64,000 nt of DNA from Montifringilla adamsi (lineage: Eukaryota; Chordata; Aves; Passeriformes; Passeridae), in NCBI GenBank assembly GCA_017590115.1, contig JAGGNK010012448.1, positions 1,200,703-1,264,702 of the forward strand, given 5' to 3'. Shown in pieces: positions 51,260 to 62,017 of the stretch. Both the position numbers and the translations under genes were made by a program. Numbering within the stretch: position 1 is the stretch's first letter; each line of letters begins with the position of its first letter. A model generated the notes under the pieces. The model was not told where the DNA came from. It searched no databases and saw only the letters and a program-made list of their open reading frames with translations.

Positions 51260-51930
51260 ATATCAGTGGGTGAAAACAAAAAAAAGTGAAACTGTTTATT
51301 AACAACACAAGATACCTAGAAGGCACTGTAAAAAAATTGAACCTTACACCACACCCCTACCTTGCCTTGCGGCCAGGAGGCAAAGATGAGAGCTGGCCCC
51401 CTTTGTCTCAGGGGAAGGAAGAGAAAAAAATTTCACACAGCAGCTGGGAACCTGTCGGATTTTTGGCATTGGTCTCCTCACAGCAGGCAAAATTGGTGGA
51501 TTTTAGTGTCCTTTCTTGTGTTGGTTCAGCTTGCCTAAAGTCTTGGGTTCAGGGTGGCCTCCGCCAGCTCCCTTGATGGATCAAATTTTTAAAAAAAAAA
51601 TAAAAAAAAAAAAAAAAAAAAAAAAAAACAAAAAACAAGCAGGAAACAGTTCAAGGAGGAAAAAAAGCTAAAAGCCACTGAGAGAATTGCCAGTACCACC
51701 TCCAAGTTACGTGAAGGGGAAAAAAAGAAACTTCTTGCTTCAAGCTAGCAGAAACCAATGCAACAAAAGGGACAAGGTGAGGTCCCGTTCCATGCCACAG
51801 CCTGAGCATACCAGAGAGAGAGAGCGAGGTTTGAACAGAGCCCGGCTGGGGTTCCCAGTCTCCTGTCCTGTCACCTGGCTCTTCTTAAAGTACAGCAGCC
51901 ATTTCTGGGAATAAAACAGATGATTAGGGA
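51260..51930 (-). mobile_element. Possible LTR-type repeat, minus orientation
   Basis: A richer block flanked by AT-rich DNA. On the minus strand it contains AACCCCAGCCGGGCTCTGTT, a GAGCTGGCGGAGGCCACCCTG segment, and near the end AATAAACAGTTTCAC, which carries a polyadenylation signal (51300-51295). This resembles avian ERV LTR sequence, but I could not place the termini. A long A tract (about 51591-51628) interrupts it. The 96-codon plus-strand open frame at 51286-51576 has no recognisable domain. Confidence 0.4.
51591..51640 (+). repeat. A-rich tract
   Basis: Nearly pure A with single T and C interruptions, about 50 bp. Confidence 0.9.
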
Positions 51931-54900
51931 AGAGGTTATCAACATAAAATCACCCCAAGACACTATTCTAAAGAAAAAAATTTGCATTACTGGTAGAATT
52001 TTTCTTTGTATAGCTGAAACTGCCAACTCACTTTAAAAATATTAATTTAAAGCATGTTAGCTATCTTTACATCTACAAATGTCTCTGGTTTGTTCAGATT
52101 TTTACAGACCTATTTGCTCCGTATGGTGCTGCTAGTAATATAGGCTTATCGAACACAAGCACAGGACAGTTGTGCTCAAATACTTATAAAGCTTATTACA
52201 AACACTGAAGTAAAAATTTATCTTTGGCAATTATAGGAGATAAAACCAAAATATCAGTACTACTCTTTCTAAGAGACTGGATCCACAGAGATCTAAGTTG
52301 CTTCTTAAGTTACAGAGGTACCTGCTTCTCCAGTTATACATTCAAATATACATTAAATAAGTTTTGGACAAATGGTGTTTAAGGAATTCTTACAACTAAC
52401 ATCTTCTTTAAGGGCTTCACTGAAATTACTTATCATGTTTGTAGTAACATATTTCCTCAGGCCTGTGGAAATTGAACACATACAGATACTGCCTTTAATA
52501 AAAATAGATTAATACCCTGCTTCTCTTGTAATAGCTTTAAAAAGCAATAAGAACTAAGCACATAGTTTTAAAACTATTGGACAGTCTCCAGCTGACTGAA
52601 AGTGGCTCCTGTTTAAGAGCAAAAATACTATTCAATACTCCGACTAGAAGCCAGTTGTAAATTGTCTTCTTTTGTCTTGTCTTTTACATTTGATATCATG
52701 TTTACTACAGAAGCATGAATTGAATGCTTCTGGCCTGAGTCAAGCATTCTCTACAACATTCAGAAAAAAAACCCAAAAACCCTATTGTCCCCTGAGTATG
52801 GTTTAGGGCCTCTTCATCTTCCCTGGATGAAGAGAGAGGCCTGTTATCTTCAGGGAATTTTCTGTGGTAGCCTTATCTTCTGATCTAGCACAATCTGTTG
52901 AATTCACACACTCCGTAGACTAAAGAAAAGACAGAGAAAGGGAGAGCAGAAAACAATCTTTAAAAAATCCCACTTCATATTATTCCATTTTGCCTCAACA
53001 CTTTGCACTGAATTGGGTGGGACCACAGGATGTATTCCTGGGTTCTCATTGGTGACCCCACCACCTCTGCCAGCCCTGCTCTGCTGCCTCGCTGCTGGCT
53101 CACCTTGCTGGGTGGAACACCCTAACCTCGCTGCTCTGATGGCTGCTGCAACACAGGGCCTCTTCTGGACCAGGGTGAGGATACAGTCAGGTAAAATAAC
53201 AGAGCCTGGAGGAAGTACAAGCTCCAAGATTCAGCCTTATGGATAAAGTAAAAGATGCCACAACTTTATCCGAGGCGGCAGTTGCCTCTTCAATGACTTT
53301 CACTTCTTGACATTGGCTGCAAGGTGTGATGCATAAACTTTGGAGTTAGCCTCTGGGCTGTGTACCCAGCATACAGGAACTTTGGGAAGTCAATGCTGAG
53401 CAGCTGTGTTAGCATCACAAGGACTCTGATCTCTACATTTAATATCCACATTTAATAGCAGTATTGCAGGAAATATTTATACCTTATTTCACACTTGCTT
53501 ATTTTCAGAGACCAACAATGAAAGAGGTGCCAAACTCTCTTCAGATCAGAGGGTTACAAGCTAGAAAGGAGAGGCAGGGTCCTAGAAAATCCTGTTCAAA
53601 AAATAAAATGTTGAACATCAGTGTGTATGGTTTACAAAGGGTGACAGATCAAAATACATACAGGAATCTCTGTTGATCTCCTCCTCAGTCTCCCCTTTGT
53701 GTGCTATTAATTGCACAACCAGCTATCACAAACCACTGTAAGAAAGATTTGACAGATAAGTGACAGATGCTTTGCCAAGTACCTGCTATCTCAGGAATTG
53801 CTAAACACTTATTGTACACCACATTTAATTGCATAAACCATTTTAGCTTTAGGGAAAGAAAAAAAGAAAAAAAAAAAGTTGGTGCTCTGCAGTCCTTAAA
53901 ATACTGGACTTAAATTAGAAATCAAAGGGTCTTGAAAGGAAGTTTAAAACAAGGAAGAAATTAAAAATTCAGCAATGAAGGTTGAATCTCCCACAGAGGA
54001 AACATAAACTTTCTACTGATTTCAAATGCAGTTTTCCTCCAGGGCACCCCTGTCCTCTGCTTCCTCTTGGGGATCATCTGGCTTTCTTCAGACTCTATGT
54101 GTTCTCCTTGTTGTTCCTCACTCTGAAGCGAACGTATTGGACAGCTCAATATGACACCCCTTCAGTGCTTTTTTTAGACCTGCTTGATTTACAGACTGAT
54201 CATAATAGTTAATATCAACATGGGAGCCACTCCAAGGCACTTTAATGGGTCAGAAGAGGAACTCACATCACCTCTGGATCCAAGGACAAAGAGAATGTCT
54301 TTTCAGAGATATAGAAATATTTGGGCATCAGTAATTGATCACACTTCAGAATCACTCTTCAGAAAAACAAGTAGAGGTTCCATTTTACATCCTTTGAACA
54401 AAACAGAAACATGTATACAAGCACAACATCACAGAAATAGAACTTTTTAAAACTGGATGGGATTTAAGTGCTATGTGTACATGTGTATTTTTAAATCCAT
54501 ATTTTTACCATTCCTGATAGCCAAGGAAATTTGAAAAGTATAAGATATTGTTGAAGGACACTTTTCCTCTGACTCATCCTTTTCTCCCACGCTGAATGTC
54601 AAACACTTATGGGCTGTGATGCAATAGGCACAGGCTTTGTTAGTGGGCTATCTAGACAAATACCCACTCCTTGTGCCTGGTCTCCTTCAGATCACTACCT
54701 CAGTGCTGTTGCTGAGATGCTGAGCCATTTTACATCAAGGGTCTTCCATAACCGAGGTGAGTTTTGGTAGGCTTGCAGAAAGGAAGTCACAAACTCTTGT
54801 GGATTAATCCAGCACTATTGCCATTTAAATGGGAGAACTTTAGGACACAGTGTAGCCACAAGCTAACTTTCAAGAGTCATATCCTTCATTTATAGAGGGA

Positions 54901-55516
54901 AAGAGAGAAATAAGGCATTCCCATAAAAAATTATACTGGAAAAATGCCAAAAAAAAGCCAACTGAAAACCTGGCTGATCTTTTCCTGGACTGCATTACAT
55001 GTCACTATTTATATGAAGATTGGAGATTTTATCTGCATCTTAGATCTGCAAGAATTTTCAGGAGTATTTTTAGAACACTGTTTTTGTGCTGGCAAAAAAA
55101 AAGAAAAAAGTTTATAATTAAAACAAGCTATAACTGAAGATGAAGAAGAGTATAGCTTTTGGGTTTGTGTGTAGAAGACAGAAAATGGCAGGGCAAAAAC
55201 ATTCACAGGCATGTGATAGTAATGCAATTGCAATTATACAACAAGCATGCAAACTCAATAAAGAAAAGTTTGAGTTTTCTTTATCAGAATAATTATATGA
55301 GTATAATAATAAACTATCTTTCTAAGCACAAAGCACATGTATACAAAATGTATAAGGCATTAATTCAATGAAAAAGAGAGCATTTGATGCTTCTAAATAT
55401 CAGGGTTCTTTCAGAGTTATTTTAAAAAATCTAGTCTGATCTTTGCTCAGCATTTGTTTACTAATTTTTACTAATTCTAACACTTTCCAAGTTTTTTTGA
55501 TAGTTCTTTTATATAT
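51931..55516. other. Intergenic, no recognised gene
   Basis: AT-rich except for a GC-richer block at about 53010-53240 (107-codon minus-strand open frame, Ala/Arg/Gly-rich, not recognised). A-rich runs occur near 53859-53880 and 55096-55108. Confidence 0.65.
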
Positions 55517-55894
55517 CACAGTGCATTAGGTTTGCATGGCCAGGTTTTAGGTGCTAGGAATGGCTCCTGTGAGAAGCTGCTGGAAACTTCTTCCACCCCC
55601 TGTAGAACTGATCCCAGCTGGCTCCCAGAGAGATGGAGATTGGTGCCAAGGCTGGGCCAGTCAGAAATGGTGGTAGCACTCCTGTGATAACAGGATAGAT
55701 TTAAGAACAGGGGAGAAAAAAGTGACTGTGCTGATGTAACTGCAGCTAGAAAAGAACAGGATGAAAACACGTGAGAGGAACAACTCTGCAGTCACCAAGG
55801 TCAGTGGAGAAGGAGGGGCAGCACGTGTGTCAGGTGCCAGAGCTGAGGTTCTCCTGCAGTCTGTGGGGCAAACCATGGCGAGGCAGCTGTTCCC

Positions 55895-55985
55895 CTGCAG
55901 CCCATGGAGGTCCACGGGGATGCAGAGATCCACCTTCAGCCCATGGAGGTCCAAGGGGATGCAGAGATCTACCTGCAGCCCATGG
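55895..55985 (+). repeat. 39-bp tandem repeat inside the LTR
   Basis: Units starting CTGCAGCCCATGG or CTTCAGCCCATGG recur at 55895, 55934 and 55973, giving two full copies and a partial third with few differences. Confidence 0.88.
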
Positions 55986-56370
55986 AAGAGCAAGTAGATG
56001 CCTGAGAGAAAGCTAGGGAAGACCTGTTCTGAAATTGGCACTTGGCTGGGGCCTGCAGACCGGTGGAGAGTGTAGCCCACTCTGAAGCAGGTTTTCTGGA
56101 AGGACCTGTGATCCCATGGAGGACCCACAGTGCATCTAGAGTATGTTGCATCTAGAGGTCTACACTCCATGGAAGAATGACGTGCATTGGAAAAGTTTGT
56201 GGAGGACCATTGCCCATGGGATGGACTCATGATAGAGAAGCTTGTGGAAAACTATCTCCTGTGGGAGGGACCCCACACTGAAGCGGGAGAAGAACTCCTC
56301 TCCCTGAGCAGCAGCAGGACAAACCTGTGATGAAGTGATCGTTACCCCCATTCGCTATCTTCCTGTACCG

Positions 56371-56855
56371 TTGTGAGGGAGCAGGTCATGTTGCCTGGAA
56401 TCAGAAGAAAAACTTCTCCAATGTTAAAGTACAAGTACAAAGAGCAGATCTTTAATGAAAGCTTTCGGGTGCACAAAACATATTTATGAGCATGTGTAGT
56501 ATAGGATTTCTACTAATTTTATAAGGTTTATATATTAGTGTATTTAGCGGGTACATCCAGTAAAAGACAAGTTGCCCCAGCAATACACCTGAGGGTCAGC
56601 CTCTTGGAGTTGGTCCACGGACTTATTTCCCTATTTCTTTTTATGTTTCCTAAGTTCCAGTGCAAAACAGAATGTTAGAAATTATTTTCTTGAAAATAAG
56701 ACTAAACAGAATTTCAAGAATGTGACATAGCTACTATTCTAAAGTGTGAGAAAGGGTAATAAGGTGCTAGAGGCTATAAAACTAGGCATTAAAAATCTAC
56801 AAAGTTACAAATATATGAAAAAATATATAAAAACAAAAAAAATCTTTAGGCATCA
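56371..56855 (-). mobile_element. Second solo LTR nested in the ERVL-type LTR, reverse orientation
   Basis: Sequence unrelated to the outer LTR separates two halves that otherwise continue one another. On the minus strand it shows an ATTAAAG polyadenylation signal (56456-56450) followed by ATCTGCTCTTTGTACTTGTAC and a terminal CCAGGCAACATGACC stretch, the layout of a retroviral R-U5. The exact ends and its target-site duplication could not be settled: TGTTGCC at 56389 and TGTGAGG at 56372 are both possible termini, as are CA at 56852 or 56855. It is younger than the outer LTR. Confidence 0.65.
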
Positions 56856-57135
56856 ATAAAACTTGAGAAAGAGGGAGGAGTTGGGGAAAGGTATTTTTAA
56901 GATTTATTTTACTTCTAATTATCCTGCTCTGATTTTGTTAGCAGTAAATTCAATTCATTTCCATGTGCTGAGTCTGTTTGACCTATGATAGCATTTGATG
57001 AGCAATCTCTCCCAGTCCTTGTCTCATCTCATGAACCCTTCATATTTTCTCTTCCCTGTCTGGTTGCAGAAGGAAATGATAGAGTGGCTTGAATGAGTGT
57101 CTGGCACCCAGCCAGGGCTGACCCACTGCACACAG

Positions 57136-60100
57136 GTATTCTGAACATCTCTTTTCTTCTTATTTGCTCTCTTCTTGGTTTTGCTACTACAGCCAAGACA
57201 AACTGTAGGATCTAAAACACATAGGTAGAACTTTACAGCAGGAAGCACTTATATTTAAATTTAATCCCTTACTAGACTTTAGGTGCATTTCTATTTCCTG
57301 TAGAAAAAACCCTCCAAACCAAAAAGCAATACCACATGAAAAATCCTGTGAAAGAATAAAATGACGACAGAAGCCTTAAGACTTACATGGCACTCTTGGA
57401 AGACAATGAACTTGGCATAAATCTTTTCACTTGCATAAATCTGTTCTGAAAGTCTGTGAAATTTCCAAGTTTTAAACCAACACAAAGCTTTACCTTTCTG
57501 ATAAATTAACCCTGCCCCTCTGTGCTTTTTCACTTTTTTCATCTCTGTCCCACATTTCATTATGGCTTTTTCGGTTCCTTTGGACTACACCACTTCACAG
57601 TTGGGAGAATTTTGTTCCTAGAGCTTCACATCTTAGAGCCCTGATTCAGACTAGGACCTTTGACTACCGCAGCAAGATTATACCAAGTTAGAAATATGCC
57701 TTTTTTCCTCAAAAATCTTTTCAACTGGGACTACCAAATGATATATGAAGAAACGTAGTCCTAAACATGCTAGTAGCTCTCGCACAAGCAAAACACATCA
57801 AAACCACAGATATGATAAGCCAGTAATGCTGATTCATCCATCTGAATTTCTCTTCTCCTTTCCCTGAATATTTCTAATGTGATCCACCATTTTTCATACT
57901 GAGAACACTTCATATCTTATGTTACATACCAATTAATGCAATGTCTTGAGATGAAATCTGAGAAGATAAAATATTAGATGTACAAGCAGGCCCATTTCTA
58001 ATAAAGCTTTCTGTAATGGAAACTTATTTTTAGAATGTTAATAAAGAGATTCATCTTCCAGACCAGAGGCAGTAGGAAAATTAACAATTGTTTAATCATG
58101 CAGATCAGTAAGATGCTCAATGTTAAGTGTAAGACTAGTCATTGACCCTTTCTAGTGAATGAATGGATTATTATGTTCAACATTTCAATTTAGCTCAATA
58201 CCACAAGTGCATAGTAACTGTGATTTTATTATACAGCCACAAAAATAATGCAGTATTTTTAATGATCCATAGCCTTTAGAACACCACACTGAAAGTAAGA
58301 AAGTAGTACACTCTGTTTAATTTTTTCTGTCATTAAAGGCAAAAGAAACACAGAAATTTCAACAGCTTTAAAGAAAAAGTCAACACTGTAGAAATGAAAT
58401 TGTCTAGCTTTAGCATAGTACCTGTCAATCAATATATGGATGGTTACTTAGGAAATGAATCTGTAGTCTCAAAAAGAAAGTAAGGACATTGCAATAATAA
58501 AGTCTGACTTAATATACTCATTATTTTCCTCTATACTAAAATAATATATAATGCATGTAGGATATTTTAAAATTTAACACTGCAAATAAAAACCCTATAT
58601 GTTTCATTATTTTCTTTAGCTCTTCCAAAACCAAGATATTCTTTTCTAGTTCTGCAGAAAGAGCAAGGACTTTAGGGAAAACACAATGCTGAACAATTGC
58701 TTTCAACACAAGGATCTCTAGGGAGGCTCTGTTTCACTCTCTGTGGGAAAGGACCTTTTTGGTTATTTTGTGATTCATCAGTTTTCAGATTGCAGAGAGC
58801 AAAAGTATGAAAAACATGAGTGTCATGCAGTGAAAAGCATTGCAAAAGGAGGGTTGGATGTAGACATTCTGATGTGAGTGGGTGTTATTTGGACAATGAG
58901 CAATACTAGCTCTGCTCCTGGGTTTTCTTTTTGAGTATCTGCCTTTCTGACTGACACAGACGAAGAATTCTCTTGCTTCAACTGCTTCCATTCATGCACA
59001 AAACTCTTACAACACAATTGTGTGCTTATTGACTCGAAGGTGCTTTCTCAGCTATAGGTACAAGTGTGCCTGCTTGTATTGCAGCACAACACTAATGCTT
59101 CATTTCACATTTATCAGAAACTACAGCACACATGCGTGCTTGTCTAATGCGTACACAATTCTCAGAGCCTGTCTCTTGCAGTTCTCTCACTGTTCTCTGC
59201 CCAGCCTTCTTTTCTGGGCAGTTTGCTGATATATTTAAATGGCTGTGGTCATCTTCTCAACAGGTCAGCACCACCAAATGCTCTTTAAGGCTTTTCCAAA
59301 CATCTTGCACATTTCTTTTTTCCAGTAGCTCAGTGTATTTTCTCTGTGTGATCCAGTCTTGTTGGAGTGCTCCATAATTACTCAGTCACTAATTTGCTAA
59401 ATCATGGTGTCCTCACCATGAATCCTAGAGCAGCATGTCTGTATGTCATGATTTGCATGAAATCTTATTTCAAGAACTAGCTAGTTAGATCTGTCAATAA
59501 ACTAATTTAAGTATGCTAAAAGTACAAGAAAATACTGTTCTGTGATGTTGCAAAGATCTTTTAGATATTCTTTGAGCCAACAGAATCAAACAAATATTCC
59601 TCAGCCTTAGTTCCTCTGTCTATTATTCTGCACACTACAACTAATACTATAATTCTTAAAAGTTCTTTGACTTTCACAGCAACAGATTTGATTATCTTCC
59701 GTCTACCAAAACACTCAGATGTGATCAATATTAAACCTCACTAGATAAGTTTCTTTACAAATTGGCTTTGCCATCAGAGTTGTTGCTGTAAAACATAATC
59801 TAAACTTCTGTCTGATCATTAATTTATCCTTGGCTGATTTGGGTTTTTATTAATTCTGCCAAGAATTACATATTCTGAAATGAAAGGAAAGCAATAAACA
59901 TGGTCACATGCTCATGTCTGAGACACATAAAATTTAAATTGCTGAATGGTTTGCCAGAATAATATCAGTGATCTGTGAATTGTGCTTTTAAGCATTACTT
60001 TACTGACTGTTGTATAACAAGTAACCCTGGGTATGAGCTGCTCCCTGCTTGCATGGTGACATTTACAGGCACTTCAAGATGTGTAAGACCAGGACCAGAA

Positions 60101-60404
60101 AAAAAATACCAATGTGGTTGTGAGATGTGGTGTGTGACACCGTCCTGCTACTGCCATGTATACAGAGTTGCTAACATAGAGCACAATGAATGGGTGAATA
60201 ATTCTAGAAAAAAGAACAGTCCTTCAAGACTGGGAAAGGAAGGGGAGGGATATTGAAGAAAGAGATCTTTCTTCTCTCTCATATGAGGACTTCTGTAACT
60301 TCTTGATATTATGACAAGGAGCACATAAGTGAAATGTAAGTCTCTCACTTTTCACAATTATTCCCATAACTTATACTACTGTTTCAAAATAGCACCTTTT
60401 TTAT
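57136..60404. other. Intergenic, no recognised feature
   Basis: AT-rich, with only short scattered open frames. Nothing recognised. Confidence 0.7.
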
Positions 60405-60926
60405 CAATAATGGTGTGGCCAACAAGATGGAAGGGATGGAAGGGATCATCCATTTGTCCTTGGCACCAGTAAGGCCGCATATCAAATCAGTTTTGGGCCA
60501 CTCACTCGCTACAAGAAACACACTGAAGTACTGTAGCATGTCCAGAGATGGGTAATGGAGCTGGTGAAGGGACCACCAGTCTTATGAAGAGCAACTGGAG
60601 AAAAGGAGGATCACCTTATCACCCTCTGCAACTACCTGGAAGTAGTGTACTTCTCCCAGATAACAATTGAGAGGACAAGAGAAAATGGCCAGGTGAGGTT
60701 TAGATTGAATATTAGGAAATATTTCTTCATGGATAAGCATTGTCAAGCATTGGAACAGGCTGCCATGGAAGTCATAGAATCACCATCTCTGGCAGTGTTC
60801 AGAAAGCATATGCATGTCACACCTGGAGACATGTTAAATGTTGAACACAGTGGTACTTCATTAAGAGTTGGACTGGATTGTCTTAAAGGTCTCTTCCAAC
60901 CTTAATGATTCTGTGATTCTGTGATT
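60405..60926 (+). mobile_element. CR1 LINE 3' fragment
   Basis: Starts in decayed ORF2 sequence (GGTGTGGCCAACAAGATGG, then AGTTTTGGGCCACTCACTCG). It runs through GGAGCTGGTGAAGGGACCAC, GAGGTTTAGATTGAATATTAGG and GCATTGGAACAGGCTGCC to GGTCTCTTCCAACCTTAATG and a tail of ATTCTGTG octamers. The octamer tail is the clearest in the window. It is 5'-truncated and has no intact ORF. Confidence 0.92.
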
Positions 60927-61139
60927 TGTCATTAGGCATGAAAAGTCCTGATTTTTGAGGTCATGGATACACTATTTCCCCTTATGCTACTTTACATCAG
61001 TTCTAAACCCCCAGTTAAATAAATAAATAATTATACAAAAGCTATTTCCCATCTAAATATTTTGATGCAAAGACACATGAAAGGTTTCTCCATGTTGTCA
61101 TACTCACTGGTTTAAAAACATGACAATTTTAAATTCTTC

Positions 61140-62017
61140 AGTATTCTATCAGTCCTGGATGGCCTGGATGATAAGACAAAGTACGCCTAGCAGCAAGTTT
61201 GCACATAATATAAATTTGGGAGAAGTGGTTGATACATGAGATGGTAAAGCAGCTATTCAGAGGGTCATGGACAACCTGGAGACATAGAAAAGCAAGAAAA
61301 CAAGTTCAAAGGCAATTTGAAAGTCTTTCCTCCAGGAAGAAATAACCCCATGTACTATGGAAGGAATATAGCACACCATGTATCACCCACTGGAGGCTGA
61401 CTGCCTGGACAACGGCTGTTCAGAAAAGGCCCTGAGAGACCACAAGGTAAACATAAAGCAAAAATGTGCCTTTGTGAAAAGAAAGCCAACAACCTCCAGC
61501 TTTACTGGGAGCATCACCAGTAGTCTAAGGGGGCACCTTCCTTTCCCTCCCATTTGGAGTAATGCGTCCGGTTGTGGGCTCCCTACAAGAGATAGACACA
61601 CTGGAGCAATTCAACCAAAGAGCCTTAAAGGATTCTAGAAGACTGCAGCATCCTTTTTGGAAGGAGAGGGTGAGACAGAGGGGCCTGTTTGGCCTTAGGA
61701 GAAGAAATGTCTCTGGGGAATCTTATAATAGCAAAAGAAGCAAAGAATATGGAACCAACCTCTTCTCAATGGAGGACAAAAAGAGTTGAGCTAGAGGAAA
61801 ATCCATTTAAGCCTAAACCCCACCTTCTTTGCTGGGAGTCTGGTCTGGGACTGGAACATATTTTCCATGGAGGTTGTATTATCTCCATCCTTAAAGTTAT
61901 TCAATACCAGACTAGACATGGCTCTGATCATGTATGATCGTGTTTTGAGCTGACATCTTGGACTTAGAAGAAATCCAGGCATGCCTTCCAAACTTAACTG
62001 TTGTGTGATTCTGTGAG
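61140..62017 (+). mobile_element. CR1 LINE 3' fragment, second subfamily
   Basis: Matches the CR1 region from just after the reverse transcriptase active site to the 3' end: GGATGGCCTGGATGATAAGA, GCAAGTTTGCACATAATATA, TGGACAACCTGGAGACATAG, GAAATAACCCCATG, CAGAAAAGGCC, GTTGTGGGCTCC, GAGGGGCCTGTTTGGCC and the final GATTCTGTGAG. Frames are broken throughout. It lies in the same orientation only about 210 bp after the previous fragment, but overlaps it in CR1 coordinates, so the two are independent insertions. Confidence 0.85.

Larger units (their letters stand above)
55522..57130 (+). mobile_element. ERVL-type solo LTR, interrupted by a nested LTR
   Basis: The element opens TGCATTAGGTTTGCATGGCC and closes GGGCTGACCCACTGCA, with the 5-bp direct repeat CACAG on each side (55517-55521 and 57131-57135). 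TG...CA ends with a 5-bp duplication are typical of class III (ERVL/ERV3) elements. Its sequence, including the repeated CAGCCCATGGAGGTCCA units, GGAGGACC-type words, TAAGATTTATTTTACTTCTA and the CTGGCACCCAGCCAGGGCTG end, matches an LTR type I recall as common in bird genomes. Without the insertion at about 56371-56855 it is about 1.1 kb. No viral genes are adjacent, so it is a solo LTR. Strand follows the TTATCCTGCTCTGATTTTG to CA reading direction and is inferred. Confidence 0.8.

Noticed and set aside
60645..61638. Plus-strand frames of 86 codons as small genes
   Set aside because: They fall within CR1 fragments and read CR1 3' sequence.
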